DNA from: Pedobacter cryoconitis
GTDB lineage: Bacteria > Bacteroidota > Bacteroidia > Sphingobacteriales > Sphingobacteriaceae
Direction of reading: 5' to 3'
NCBI RefSeq assembly: GCF_014200595.1
Contig: NZ_JACHCG010000005.1
Span: 248,001-312,000 of the forward strand
Length of the DNA: 64,000 nt
The notes beneath the pieces are model-generated. The model saw only the letters and a program-made list of their open reading frames with translations, ran no database searches and was not told the DNA's origin. Within the stretch, counting starts at the first letter, position 1. Every line of letters starts with the position of its first letter. Position numbers and translations under genes: made by a program. This document shows, piece after piece, positions 1 to 9,475 of this stretch.

Positions 1-204
1 ATCTCCTTCTACAAGGTATCCTCCTTTTACTTTTCTGGCGTTCTCTGTACTAAAACCCAGATTGCTGATTTGAGATTTTGTGCTTGCAGAAATTTGATCC
101 TGACCAGCAGTTGAAGCAGTTTGTGCTTCTTTTTTCTGGCATCCGAAAATGCACAGCATCATTGTACCCACAAGGGCAAATGACAATAAATTCAGTTTTT
201 TCAT
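1..204 (-). CDS. M57-like lipoprotein metallopeptidase, N-terminal part (cut by the window edge)
   Basis: Only the first 68 codons are inside the window; the gene runs off the left edge. It starts at the ATG at 202-204 with a lipoprotein signal peptide (MKKLNLLSFALVG..., lipobox IFGC, then QKKEA). The visible part is nearly the same as the N-terminus of the next gene (415-1251), sharing the stretches KSQISNLGFSTENARKV and GGYLVEGD. The about 60 bases upstream of both ATGs are also alike. So this is one member of a tandem duplication. The catalytic part is not visible, so the peptidase assignment rests only on the paralogue. Confidence 0.8.
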   Translation of the reverse strand, partial: MKKLNLLSFALVGTMMLCIFGCQKKEAQTASTAGQDQISASTKSQISNLGFSTENARKVKGGYLVEGD

Positions 205-347
205 TAAGTTAATTTTAGGTAGATGATTAATAAGTCATAGGTAAGCTAAAATTATATATATCTTAAGATAAAAACAAATTTTAATGAAGTTAATTTACTG
301 GTTTTCAGCATACATACGCAATATTTTTAAAATACCCGCAAAAGACT

Positions 348-375
348 AAGCCCGGCAATAGTTATTGCCGGGCTT
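348..375 (-). terminator. Hairpin downstream of the M57-like gene
   Basis: A perfect inverted repeat with 13-base arms (AAGCCCGGCAATA and its complement) around a 2-base centre lies 40 bases past the stop of the 415-1251 gene. The GC-rich stem fits a transcription terminator; the T-run on the minus strand is weak. Confidence 0.6.
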
Positions 376-414
376 AAAGCCTCTAATTCACAAAATATCT
401 AATGGTTAGGTATT

Positions 415-1251
415 TTATTTATATAAATAGTTAATTGCTTTTACATCATTCGCATTAAAGGTTCTGTCACCGCCGTTTGAGCAAGCTAACATGAATGATG
501 CTGCATCTGGTGCTGAAGGAGTTCCAGGAATCAGAATTGCGCCAACACCGCTCGCGCCTTCGTTAACCGCAGTTCCACCACAGCTATAGGCTCTGTTTGA
601 ATAGTCAGTATGACGGAAACCGATACAGTGTCCAACTTCATGCTGTAAAACAGAAGTAAGATATAAAAGGTTAGGGTTAGCACCGTAAGCTGCTGGGTTA
701 GTATTCATTTTGATTTCGCTATATGGATTACCAGAAGCAGTTGGGAAACCAGAAGAACCTAAAGTAATAAAACCACCAGAAGGACCTTCATTAAATCCAA
801 TTACGTTAATTTGACCAGTAGTTCCGGCAGCTGCACGTTGAAAAGTAAAACGTAAGCCTAAATTGTTGTATCTGGTAATCATTGCATTCACTGCATCACT
901 ATAAACTGTAGGCAGGTTAGTTACAGAAATAGTAATTACTCTTGGCAATGCTTTTACAAGATTAGTGGTTCTGTACTGTTCTGTAGAGGCAACGCTCAAG
1001 TGTGTAGTTTCAGCTTTTTCAGTAAGATTAGCTTCGCTTAAAAGGATATCACCTTCTACAAGGTAACCACCTTCTACTTTTCTTGCATTTTCAGTGCTGA
1101 AACCAAGACCCGAGATCTGTGATTTAACACTTGCTGAAATTCCATCTTGTTTAGTATCAGCTGTAGTAGCAGCTTCTTTTTTCTGGCATCCGAAAACGCA
1201 GAGTGCGAGCATGCCGGCAACGGCAAGCGACAATAAGTTAAATTTTTTCAT
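415..1251 (-). CDS. M57-like (HExxH) zinc metallopeptidase, lipoprotein
   Basis: A 278-residue protein with a lipoprotein signal peptide (lipobox ending at Cys22). A clear zinc site HEVGHCIGFRH at residues 204-214 has two His in HExxH and a third His six residues on, as in metzincin-type peptidases. The spacing and the G-rich segment before it resemble the peptidase M57 family (dual-action HEIGH metallopeptidases). It is predicted to be tethered to the outer membrane or cell surface and to cleave proteins or peptides; the substrate is unknown. The partial gene at 1-204 is a tandem paralogue on the same strand. The start is the ATG at 1249-1251; it diverges from the subtilase gene that follows. 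Confidence 0.8.
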   Translation of the reverse strand: MKKFNLLSLAVAGMLALCVFGCQKKEAATTADTKQDGISASVKSQISGLGFSTENARKVEGGYLVEGDILLSEANLTEKAETTHLSVASTEQYRTTNLVKALPRVITISVTNLPTVYSDAVNAMITRYNNLGLRFTFQRAAAGTTGQINVIGFNEGPSGGFITLGSSGFPTASGNPYSEIKMNTNPAAYGANPNLLYLTSVLQHEVGHCIGFRHTDYSNRAYSCGGTAVNEGASGVGAILIPGTPSAPDAASFMLACSNGGDRTFNANDVKAINYLYK

Positions 1252-1348
1252 TAAGTTAGTTTTTTAGGTAGATTGTTTGTGAACTAATAGGTTAATCTAA
1301 AATTATATATAATTTTAACCATTAACAAATTTTTAATTTCAAATTATT

Positions 1349-4186
1349 GTGAATTTCAAAATAAAATATGCTTTAATTATAATTCTTCTTTGCAACATAG
1401 CTGCAAAAGCACAAAAATTATCGGTTGCAGAAAAAAAAGAAATATTCCACAAATACAGCTCTACTGTATCGGATTCAAAGATAAATGGTGGAAATCTTTT
1501 ATTGGTAGAGCTGTCACGCCCACTAACAGCGACCGAAATACAGGAACTAAAACCATTGCGCAGTTTTTCTTTGAACCATTTAATTATTCCGGAAAAGATG
1601 GCTGCAAAATTCAGTTCTCTGATAATTTCTCAGACCAAAGCCAACGCTTTATGGAAAGCCAGCGACAAACTTTCACGTCAGTATGAACAATATTTAACTC
1701 AGAACAAGCAATTTACTATAAGAATTTCGATAAATCCACAAGTACTGACTGTACCTGCTTCCTTGCAAACCTTAAAATCTTACACCTTTGATCAAAACAA
1801 CCACGTTGTTACGGCCAGCATACAAATGAGTGAGCTGATGCCGGTCTTACAATTGGAAGAAGTCCTCTTTGCTGACATCTATCAGACCGCAAAAGATGAA
1901 ACAGTCATTAATGATATGGATCTTTCGAGCAATGAAATTTCGGCAGTACACCTGCGTTATCCTGCTATTGATGGAAAAGGCATAACACTTTCTATCAAAG
2001 AACAAATGTTCGTTAAAGAAGATATTGACCTGGCCGGAAATGTGGTAGCTGCTCCCTCGGCTGCTCCCGTAGTAGACGATCATGCCACACAAATGGCCAC
2101 ACTCGCGGTTGGCAGGGGAAATACTTTTATCCGCGGACTGGGAGCTGCCCCTTTTGCCTCTTTAACGGCTTCAGACTACAGAAAAAACAACAATGATTTA
2201 ATGCCTGATGATATCAAAGAAATAAATCAATATCAAGTAAATGTACAAAACCACTCTTATGGCCTGGGCATAGATAACTTTTATGGCATGCAGGCAGTAG
2301 CTTATGACCAGCAAGTATTTGAAGCAGACACGATAGTCCATGTATTTTCGTCAGGAAACTCCGGTTTGATTACAGCAGTGGATGGTATTTATAAAAACAT
2401 TCCGAATACAGCCCAGTTAACAGGGAATTTTAAGACCGCAAAAAATGTCCTGGTTATAGGTGGTATAAATCAGGAAAACGTTTCAGAAAGTCAAAGCAGC
2501 AAGGGGCCTGCTTATGATGGCCGTGTAAAACCCGAGCTGGTTGCTTTAGGACAGGACGGCACATCTGGTGCCGCAGCACTAACTTCAGGATCAGTTGCTC
2601 TTTTCCAGCAGGAATATAAAAGCCTGTATGGGAAACAGCCTTCTGCTGCTACCGTAAAAAGTATTCTGGTTAACTCGGCAGATGATATTGGAACACCACA
2701 GGTAGATTTTGCTACAGGATTTGGAAAATTAAATACATTACAGGCTATTCAGACTATTATAGACAAACGCTTTCAAACAGGAGTGGTTAACGATCAGCAG
2801 GACTTTACATTTCCACTGCAAGTCACAACCGACCAGCAGGAACTGAAAGTTACACTGGCCTGGCTTGATCCTGCGGCACCGGTTAACAGTGTCCAGAGTA
2901 TTGTCAACCACCTGGACCTGTCTGTAGAAACACCCGCTGGAACAACAATCCTTCCCTGGATCCTGAATACTTATCCTAGTGCAGATTCTTTATTATTGCC
3001 TGCGAAAAGGGGAATAGATAACCTGAACACAGTACAACAGGTAAGTTTAACCAATGTACCCGCGGGGACTTATACCATCCATGTAAAAGGCAGAACTGTC
3101 ACCCAGGGGAAACAGAATTTCAGTATTGCTTATCAATGGAAAGCAAAGAATGATTTCAGCTGGACTTTCCCTTTAAAAGATGCTGCAATATTCGCCGCTG
3201 AGAGCAATTATATCAGATGGAGCAGTACTTTGTCAGGGCAGGCAGGGAAACTCTCTGTGAGCTATGATAATGGGGTCAACTGGACTGTTTTGAGCAGCAA
3301 CATTGATCTGGGTTCTTCTTTTTTTAAATGGTCCGCTCCAAATTTATTTACACGTGCGCTGTTCAAGATGGAAGCCGCAGGAAAAGAGTTTCTGAGTGAG
3401 TCTTTTGTAATTTCGATGCCAGAGAAACTCCAGATAGGCTATAGCTGTACCGAAAAGATTTTATTTCACTGGCCTGCACAAGCACAGGCAATTGGTTACA
3501 CCCTTTATAATTTAAAGAACAATGTATTAACCCCTGTTCAGCAGTTGACCGATACAATAGCTATCGTCGACAAATCTACCATAGCTTCAAATTATTTTGC
3601 AGTAGCCGCGAATGGCAGCAATTTCAGCGGATTAAAAAGTTATACTGTTGACTATACCGCGCAAGGGGTAGCTTGTTATGTAAGAACGTTTCTGGCAAAT
3701 ATCGTGAATGATGCTGGCAAGCTAGATTTAACAGTAGGTACTACCTATAATCTGAAAAGTATCATTTGGGAAAAACAAACCTCTCCGGGCGTATTTGCTC
3801 CGCTGTCCGAAACGGTTGTCACTTCTGGCCTGGTAAGTTACAGTCAGATTGATCAGAATCTGGTTCGTGGTATTCAATTCTACAGGGTGACTTTGGTTAC
3901 AAATGATGGTCTTAAAATTCCTTCTGATATTTTGCCTCTTAACTTCCTGAAAGAAAATGATTTTGCAGCTTTTCCAAATCCGGTAACGGATTATCTGTCC
4001 ATACTTAGCGGGGATTTTGATCCTTACACACTTACGCTTTACAATTTATCGGGACAAAAGATCTTCCTGAAGGAAGCAAATGGGTTATACCAGTTTGATT
4101 TAACTGCTTTGTCCACCGGATTGTATATCGGTACGATAAGCAGGAATGGAAACACGCTCAAAAAGCTAAAGATTATAAAAAGATAA
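1349..4186 (+). CDS. S8 family subtilase with T9SS C-terminal sorting domain
   Basis: A 945-residue secreted protein. It starts at a GTG and has a signal peptide ending near AKAQ (residue 22). The subtilase core shows His245 (DDHATQMA), the oxyanion Asn337 (SSGNSG) and the nucleophile Ser406 (DGTSGAAA). At the place where subtilases carry the catalytic Asp (DTG or DSG) the sequence reads SIKEQMF around residues 215-221, so Glu218 may stand in for Asp. Beta-rich modules follow, and the last about 75 residues (FPNPVTDYLSI... to the end) look like a type A sorting domain of the type IX secretion system, which would send the protein to the cell surface or outside. Divergent from the M57-like gene. 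Confidence 0.85.
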   Translation: MNFKIKYALIIILLCNIAAKAQKLSVAEKKEIFHKYSSTVSDSKINGGNLLLVELSRPLTATEIQELKPLRSFSLNHLIIPEKMAAKFSSLIISQTKANALWKASDKLSRQYEQYLTQNKQFTIRISINPQVLTVPASLQTLKSYTFDQNNHVVTASIQMSELMPVLQLEEVLFADIYQTAKDETVINDMDLSSNEISAVHLRYPAIDGKGITLSIKEQMFVKEDIDLAGNVVAAPSAAPVVDDHATQMATLAVGRGNTFIRGLGAAPFASLTASDYRKNNNDLMPDDIKEINQYQVNVQNHSYGLGIDNFYGMQAVAYDQQVFEADTIVHVFSSGNSGLITAVDGIYKNIPNTAQLTGNFKTAKNVLVIGGINQENVSESQSSKGPAYDGRVKPELVALGQDGTSGAAALTSGSVALFQQEYKSLYGKQPSAATVKSILVNSADDIGTPQVDFATGFGKLNTLQAIQTIIDKRFQTGVVNDQQDFTFPLQVTTDQQELKVTLAWLDPAAPVNSVQSIVNHLDLSVETPAGTTILPWILNTYPSADSLLLPAKRGIDNLNTVQQVSLTNVPAGTYTIHVKGRTVTQGKQNFSIAYQWKAKNDFSWTFPLKDAAIFAAESNYIRWSSTLSGQAGKLSVSYDNGVNWTVLSSNIDLGSSFFKWSAPNLFTRALFKMEAAGKEFLSESFVISMPEKLQIGYSCTEKILFHWPAQAQAIGYTLYNLKNNVLTPVQQLTDTIAIVDKSTIASNYFAVAANGSNFSGLKSYTVDYTAQGVACYVRTFLANIVNDAGKLDLTVGTTYNLKSIIWEKQTSPGVFAPLSETVVTSGLVSYSQIDQNLVRGIQFYRVTLVTNDGLKIPSDILPLNFLKENDFAAFPNPVTDYLSILSGDFDPYTLTLYNLSGQKIFLKEANGLYQFDLTALSTGLYIGTISRNGNTLKKLKIIKR

Positions 4187-4211
4187 AGCCCTTATAAGGG
4201 CTTTATCTTTT
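4178..4211. terminator. Bidirectional terminator between convergent genes
   Basis: A perfect palindrome with two 17-base arms, flanked by A-runs and T-runs, lies between the convergent subtilase and small acidic protein genes. The TAA stop of the subtilase is inside the left arm. Confidence 0.85.
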
Positions 4212-4231
4212 TATAACATTATGCGCTGGTT

Positions 4232-4507
4232 TTATAATCCGTCTTCTTCGTCGTGCGCTTCATCGTCTTCTTCATCCTCATCTTCCGGCACGTAGGCTAT
4301 AATCTCTTTGCCGATAGCGTTCACTTCTTCATCTTCTCCAAATAAGGGTAATGCAGTCTCAGGGTCCAGTGTCAGCCACTGCGATTCTGTATCTTTCAGG
4401 ATATGACGGTATTCCTTACCATCTTTAAAAACAACATAAGTATCATTTCCTTCTGGAAATATAGCGTAGTCGATTTCACCTATAGTAATATCAAATGGTT
4501 GTTGCAT
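4232..4507 (-). CDS. Small acidic protein of unknown function
   Basis: A 91-residue protein without signal peptide or membrane segment. The N-terminal 60 residues look like a small beta fold (FDITIGEIDYAIFPEGNDTY...) and the C-terminus is a tail of Asp and Glu (EDEDEEDDEAHDEEDGL). The gene lies 36 bases downstream of the TlpA-like gene on the same strand, so the two may be co-transcribed. I do not recognise the family. Confidence 0.65.
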   Translation of the reverse strand: MQQPFDITIGEIDYAIFPEGNDTYVVFKDGKEYRHILKDTESQWLTLDPETALPLFGEDEEVNAIGKEIIAYVPEDEDEEDDEAHDEEDGL

Positions 4508-4543
4508 GATTATTCTTTAACCGGGTATATAAATTGATAATTA

Positions 4544-5131
4544 TTAATTCGTTGTTTTTAGCTTATTGATAAACGCTATGAATTTTGCATCTGCATAATT
4601 GGCAGCCCCTGCTTCATTGTAAGAAATCCTTCCTTCTTTATCAAATACAACTGTTGTGGGCAATGACCCTTTGAAAAGTACTTCAGGGATTTCGCTGTCT
4701 ACTGCATAAACAGGTAATTGATACCCCTTTTTATCCATAAATTTTTGTGCTTTTGGCAATTGACTATCTGCATCAACCAGAATGAAAACTACATCTTTAT
4801 CATTCTTAAATTTTTCGTGCAGGGCATTTACACCCGGCATCTCAGCCAGACATGGAGGGCACCAGGTTGCCCAGAAATTAAGAAAAATGACTTTTCCTTT
4901 CAATTCTCCCAGGTCAATAACCTTTCCGCTGATGTCTTTAAATTTAATTCCGGACAAATTACCCGCAGCATTAACCTGTTTATCCACTACAGCAGTATCA
5001 GGTCTGAAAAACCCAATTTTCATTAAGCCTTCCAGTACCAGCGCCTTTGCAGGCGGTACAAATAACAGCACCAGGAATAATACAATCAGAATCCCGTTAA
5101 AAATATTCTTTCGGTTAAGAATCTTATTCAT
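4544..5131 (-). CDS. TlpA-family membrane-anchored thiol-disulfide oxidoreductase
   Basis: A 195-residue protein with one N-terminal membrane segment (about residues 12-27) and a thioredoxin fold of the TlpA/ResA type. The active site is WATWCPPC with Cys91 and Cys94, followed by the family's EMP. It is probably held in the inner membrane facing the periplasm, reducing disulfides, for example for cytochrome c maturation or protein repair. The cis-Pro loop is seen as SLPTTVVFD. Divergent from the S9 peptidase gene; the small acidic protein gene follows on the same strand. Confidence 0.88.
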   Translation of the reverse strand: MNKILNRKNIFNGILIVLFLVLLFVPPAKALVLEGLMKIGFFRPDTAVVDKQVNAAGNLSGIKFKDISGKVIDLGELKGKVIFLNFWATWCPPCLAEMPGVNALHEKFKNDKDVVFILVDADSQLPKAQKFMDKKGYQLPVYAVDSEIPEVLFKGSLPTTVVFDKEGRISYNEAGAANYADAKFIAFINKLKTTN

Positions 5132-5218
5132 GATGATATAATGTTTATAAAATTAATCCTATTTTGCAGTAGTCAAAGCCCTGAAGAAGCAAACAACAGA
5201 AACTCCAAACGATGTACA

Positions 5219-7366
5219 GTGAAGAAAATTATTCCGTTAATACTCTTGCTAAGTTCAGCTTTAGCTTGCACAAACAAAGATACGAAAATGGAAACTTATA
5301 AATGGCCCGCAGCAAAAGCGCCGGTAGCAGAAATCAAACCTAAACGACGTGTTTTACATGGTGATACGGTTATCGATAATTATTACTGGATGATTGATTA
5401 TTTTAAAAAAGGGCCGGACAGTACAAAAACGATCGATTATCTCAACGCCGAAAATGCTTATCTCGACAAGATGATGAGTGGTACAAAAACGTTACAAGCG
5501 AATCTCTTCAAAGAGTTAAAAGGCCGCATCAAAGAAAAAGATGAGTCTGTTCCGGTATTTAAAAATGGATATTTCTATTATTCCAGAACTGAAGAAGGAA
5601 AACAGTATTCTAAGTTTTGCCGCAAAAAGGGGACATTGGACGCTAAAGAAGAAATTCTGCTCGATATTGACGAACTGGCTAAAGGACTTCCCTACTATTC
5701 AGCTACCGGATACAGTATAAGTCCTGATAATAAATTACTTGCTTATGGAGTTGATCAGGTTTCCAGACGTCAGTATACTATTCTGATCAAGAACCTGGAA
5801 ACCGGTGAGCTATTAAAAGATAGCATTCCTAATACAGAGGGTGATGCCGTTTGGGCAGCAGATAATAAAACCTTGTTTTACACTTCAAAAAATGCAAAAA
5901 CCCTCCTTAGTGAGAAAATCAAAAGACATAAACTAGGAACAGCAGCCACTAAAGATGTGGTTGTTTACCAGGAAAAAGATAAATCCAACTATATTGGTGT
6001 AGGTAAATCAAAATCCGGAAAATATATCTTCATCTATTCTTCTGCTACTTTATCTGCCGAAGAGAGACTGATCCCTTCAGATCAGCCTGATGCTGAATTC
6101 AAAGTATTTCAACCCAGAATTAAAGATGTACTTTACAATGTAACTGCTTTAGCCGATAAGTTTCTGATTGTAACCAACTGGAACGCTAAAAACTTCCGTT
6201 TAATGGAATGTCCTCTTGATCAAACGGGAAAGGAAAACTGGAAAGAGGTAATTCCACACCGCAAAGATGTTCTTTTGGAAGATGTGGAGGGCTTTAAAGA
6301 TTTTATTGTGGTTTCAGAGCGTAAAAATGGTCTGGCCCAGTTACGCATCCGTAAATTAAACGGCACTGAACATTATATAGATTTCGGTGAGCCCACTTAT
6401 AATGCTTCTGTTGGCAATAATCCAGAATACAATAGTGAAAAGCTCCGCTATATCTATACTTCCATGACTACACCGGTGTCTGTTTATGACTATCACATGG
6501 ATACTAAAGAAAAGCAACTGATGAAGCAACAAGAGATTGTAGGTGGTTATAATAAGGACGAATATACAACAGAGCGTCTTTATGCGACCGCCAAAGACGG
6601 CACACAGGTTCCAATCTCATTAGTGTATAAAAACGGGCTTAAAAAGGATGGTAACGCGCCTTTGCTGCTCTATGCTTATGGTTCATATGGCCATAGCATG
6701 GACGCTTCGTTTTCTTCCGGCAACCTGAGCCTGCTGAACAGAGGCTTCGTTTTTGCCATTGCACATATTCGCGGTGGACAGGAAATGGGCAGACAGTGGT
6801 ATGAAGACGGAAAGCTGATGAAAAAGATGAATACTTTTACCGATTTCATTGATTGCGGGAACTTCCTGATTGAAAAAAAATATACAAGCTCAGCGCACCT
6901 TTATGCACAGGGTGGTAGTGCCGGCGGCCTGCTCATGGGTGCTATAATAAATCTTGCACCTGAGCTATGGCATGGGGTAATTGCCCAGGTCCCATTCGTA
7001 GACGTGGTAAATACCATGCTTGATGAGAGTATTCCGTTAACCACAAATGAATTTGACGAGTGGGGAAATCCTAAAAACGCCGATGCTTACCATTATATGA
7101 AGAGTTACTCTCCATATGAGAACATCGAAGCCAAACAGTATCCAAACATGCTGGTCACAACTGGTCTGCATGACAGCCAGGTTCAATATTTCGAGCCTGC
7201 TAAATGGGTCGCGAAGTTAAGGGCAACTAAAACAGACAAAAATGTACTGCTGCTGAAAACGGACATGGATTTTGGACATGGCGGCGCATCCGGAAGGTTC
7301 GATTATCTTAAAGATATTGCCCTGAACTATGCATTCCTGTTAAGTCTGGAGAATATCAGTAAATAA
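5219..7366 (+). CDS. S9 family serine peptidase (oligopeptidase B / prolyl oligopeptidase type), lipoprotein
   Basis: I place the start at the GTG at 5219, which gives MKKIIPLILLLSSALAC, a lipoprotein signal with Cys17. An in-frame ATG at 5141 would add 26 residues of no signal character. The 715-residue protein has an N-terminal beta-propeller and a C-terminal alpha/beta-hydrolase domain with Ser567 (GGSAGG), Asp652 (LHDSQV) and His687 (GHGGASGR). This Ser-Asp-His set and the segment around GGSAGG fit oligopeptidase B (protease II), which cuts short peptides after basic residues. The lipobox puts it in the periplasm or on the outer membrane, whereas E. coli protease II is cytoplasmic. Confidence 0.88.
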   Translation: MKKIIPLILLLSSALACTNKDTKMETYKWPAAKAPVAEIKPKRRVLHGDTVIDNYYWMIDYFKKGPDSTKTIDYLNAENAYLDKMMSGTKTLQANLFKELKGRIKEKDESVPVFKNGYFYYSRTEEGKQYSKFCRKKGTLDAKEEILLDIDELAKGLPYYSATGYSISPDNKLLAYGVDQVSRRQYTILIKNLETGELLKDSIPNTEGDAVWAADNKTLFYTSKNAKTLLSEKIKRHKLGTAATKDVVVYQEKDKSNYIGVGKSKSGKYIFIYSSATLSAEERLIPSDQPDAEFKVFQPRIKDVLYNVTALADKFLIVTNWNAKNFRLMECPLDQTGKENWKEVIPHRKDVLLEDVEGFKDFIVVSERKNGLAQLRIRKLNGTEHYIDFGEPTYNASVGNNPEYNSEKLRYIYTSMTTPVSVYDYHMDTKEKQLMKQQEIVGGYNKDEYTTERLYATAKDGTQVPISLVYKNGLKKDGNAPLLLYAYGSYGHSMDASFSSGNLSLLNRGFVFAIAHIRGGQEMGRQWYEDGKLMKKMNTFTDFIDCGNFLIEKKYTSSAHLYAQGGSAGGLLMGAIINLAPELWHGVIAQVPFVDVVNTMLDESIPLTTNEFDEWGNPKNADAYHYMKSYSPYENIEAKQYPNMLVTTGLHDSQVQYFEPAKWVAKLRATKTDKNVLLLKTDMDFGHGGASGRFDYLKDIALNYAFLLSLENISK

Positions 7367-7371
7367 TAAAA

Positions 7372-7422
7372 AACCCTGTTTTCTGTATAAATCCTTTAAA
7401 TGGAAATACAGGAAACAGGGTT
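7372..7422. terminator. Bidirectional terminator between S9 peptidase and htpG
   Basis: Arms of 17 bases (AACCCTGTTTTCTGTAT and its near-complement, one mismatch) enclose a 17-base loop between two convergent genes, with A- and T-rich flanks on both sides. Confidence 0.8.
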
Positions 7423-7456
7423 ATTTTTCAGAAAGGAGTATAAACTCCCTTGCTGG

Positions 7457-9346
7457 TTAGATCAATTCAACGCTTCTGTTAACGAACGCTGTTAATTCAG
7501 CACCAGTAAGCATTCCTTGAGAAAGTAAAGCTAAATCTACAGCCTGTTTAGCTAATGCACTTTGCTCTTCGCTATTTTCAGTTTGTAAAATCTTATTCAC
7601 CAGCTTATGGTTACCATTGATCGCAACTTTATAGCTATCAGGCATGCTACCATAGAAGCTCATTCCACCGCCCATTTGAGCCATGTCTTTCATTCTTCTC
7701 ATGAACTCATCCATAGTTACTGTTACAGGGAATTCTTCTGGGTGTAAGCCAACAATTTCCACCTGGAAGCCTGGTTTAACAATTGCTTTCTCAAAAACGT
7801 CTTTCACTTTTGCAGATTGCTCGTCAGTCAATACTGATTCTACAACCTCATCTTTTTCAATCAGTTTGCTTGCAACACTAGAATCCACACGTTTTAATAA
7901 CGTTTTCTCTAATTTCTGCTCTAAAGAGGTCACAAAGTGATTATCGATTGCTGAGTTCATCAACAGGACATCGTAATCTTTTTTGTTTGCCGACTGGATA
8001 AAACCATCTTGTTTAGCAGGATCGTTTGTATAAATATAAACTACCTGACCATTTTTATCAGTCTGGATATCTTTTACTTTTGCATGGTATTCCTCAAGCG
8101 TAAAGTTCTCATTTTTAGTATTGGTTACTAAAGCGAAATCTTTTGCTTTATCATAGAATTTCTCTTCGCTAACCATTCCGTATTTTACGAAAAGGCCGAT
8201 ATCACCCCATTTCTCTTCATAAGCCTTACGGTCTTTATTGAAAAGCTCACCTAATTTATCAGCTACTTTCTTAGTGATATAGCTATTGATTTTTTTCACA
8301 TTGCTGTCTGCCTGAAGGAAACTTCTGGAAACGTTCAACGGGATATCAGGAGAATCGATTACACCATGCAATAACATTAAGAATTCAGGTACGATATCTT
8401 TTACTTCATCAGTAATAAATACCTGGCGGCTGAATAACTTGATTTTGTTGCGTTGCATATCAAAATCGTTCTTCACTTTAGGGAAGTATAAAACACCTGT
8501 TAAGTTGAAAGGATAGTCTACATTCAGGTGAATCCAGAATAAAGGATCTTCTCCGAAAGGATATAATTGTTTATAGAAATCCAGATAATCCTGATCTGAC
8601 AAATCAGCAGGTGCTTTAGTCCAGATCGGATCAGTAGTGTTGATGATGTTATCAGTTTCAACACTTACTGTTTTAGGCTTTCCTTCTTCATCTTCACCGT
8701 CAGGAATCTCCTGAGTTTTTGTACCGAATTTAATTGGCACTGGTAAGAATTTACCGTATTTATCTAAGATCTCTTCTAATTTATGCTGACTAAGGAATTC
8801 AGCTGATTCTTCATTGATATGAAGGATAATTTCTGTTCCGCGGGTAGTACGTGAACCTTCAGTAATCTCATAAGAGGTACTTCCGTCACAAACCCAACGT
8901 GCTGGTTCTGCGCCTTCCTGGTAAGATAAAGTCTGAATTTCAACTAAATCAGATACCATAAATGCAGAGTAGAAACCTAATCCGAATTTACCAATGATCT
9001 CATTGGCATCTTTAGCGTCTTTAAATTTCTCTACGAATTCACTAGCACCAGAGAAAGCAACCTGATTGATATATTTCTTAATCTCTTCAGCGGTCATCCC
9101 CAAGCCATTATCACTGATTGTGATTGTCTTTTTTTCCACATCAAGCGCAACTTCTACTAAAGGATTGCCCAACTCACCGTTGTATTGTCCTAATGCAGCC
9201 AGACGTTTGATTTTTTGTACCGCATCAACCGCATTTGAAACCAGCTCACGCAGGAATATCTCATTGTCTGAGTACAGGAATTTCTTAATAATAGGAAAAA
9301 TGTTTTCGGTATGTATGGAAATACTCCCTTTTTCTTCTATGCTCAT
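7457..9346 (-). CDS. htpG: HtpG, Hsp90-family molecular chaperone
   Basis: 629 residues, the usual size for bacterial HtpG. The N-terminal GHKL ATPase shows ELVSNAVDA (Glu34, Asn38), ISDNGLGM (Asp79) and GKFGLGFYSAF (about 120-129), all ATP-binding motifs of Hsp90. Middle and C-terminal dimerisation domains follow. It is an ATP-driven cytosolic chaperone for client proteins, generally induced by stress. It is transcribed alone and ends at a hairpin shared with the S9 peptidase gene. Confidence 0.97.
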   Translation of the reverse strand: MSIEEKGSISIHTENIFPIIKKFLYSDNEIFLRELVSNAVDAVQKIKRLAALGQYNGELGNPLVEVALDVEKKTITISDNGLGMTAEEIKKYINQVAFSGASEFVEKFKDAKDANEIIGKFGLGFYSAFMVSDLVEIQTLSYQEGAEPARWVCDGSTSYEITEGSRTTRGTEIILHINEESAEFLSQHKLEEILDKYGKFLPVPIKFGTKTQEIPDGEDEEGKPKTVSVETDNIINTTDPIWTKAPADLSDQDYLDFYKQLYPFGEDPLFWIHLNVDYPFNLTGVLYFPKVKNDFDMQRNKIKLFSRQVFITDEVKDIVPEFLMLLHGVIDSPDIPLNVSRSFLQADSNVKKINSYITKKVADKLGELFNKDRKAYEEKWGDIGLFVKYGMVSEEKFYDKAKDFALVTNTKNENFTLEEYHAKVKDIQTDKNGQVVYIYTNDPAKQDGFIQSANKKDYDVLLMNSAIDNHFVTSLEQKLEKTLLKRVDSSVASKLIEKDEVVESVLTDEQSAKVKDVFEKAIVKPGFQVEIVGLHPEEFPVTVTMDEFMRRMKDMAQMGGGMSFYGSMPDSYKVAINGNHKLVNKILQTENSEEQSALAKQAVDLALLSQGMLTGAELTAFVNRSVELI

Positions 9347-9407
9347 ATGTTAACTCATTTTTAAGTACATAACGGCTTTATCAAGGGATGTTCCAATTTC
9401 ATTTTAG

Positions 9408-9437
9408 TTGTCAAATTGACAGTCTGATTTAATTTTC
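9408..9437 (+). promoter_or_regulatory. Promoter with overlapping inverted repeat, htpG/DUF2157 divergent region
   Basis: TTG (9408-9410), 19 bases, then TAATTTTC (9430-9437) resembles the Bacteroidota -33/-7 promoter for the gene starting at 9476. A 13-base inverted repeat, TGTCAAATTGACA (9409-9421), covers the -33 element and could be an operator. The operator role is inference. Confidence 0.4.
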
Positions 9438-9475
9438 GTAAGCTTACTCTGTAAATTATAGCTTCAACCAGATAT

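Noticed and set aside
5141-5218. Upstream ATG start for the S9 peptidase
   Set aside because: It adds 26 residues with no family likeness before a clear lipoprotein signal that begins at the GTG at 5219.
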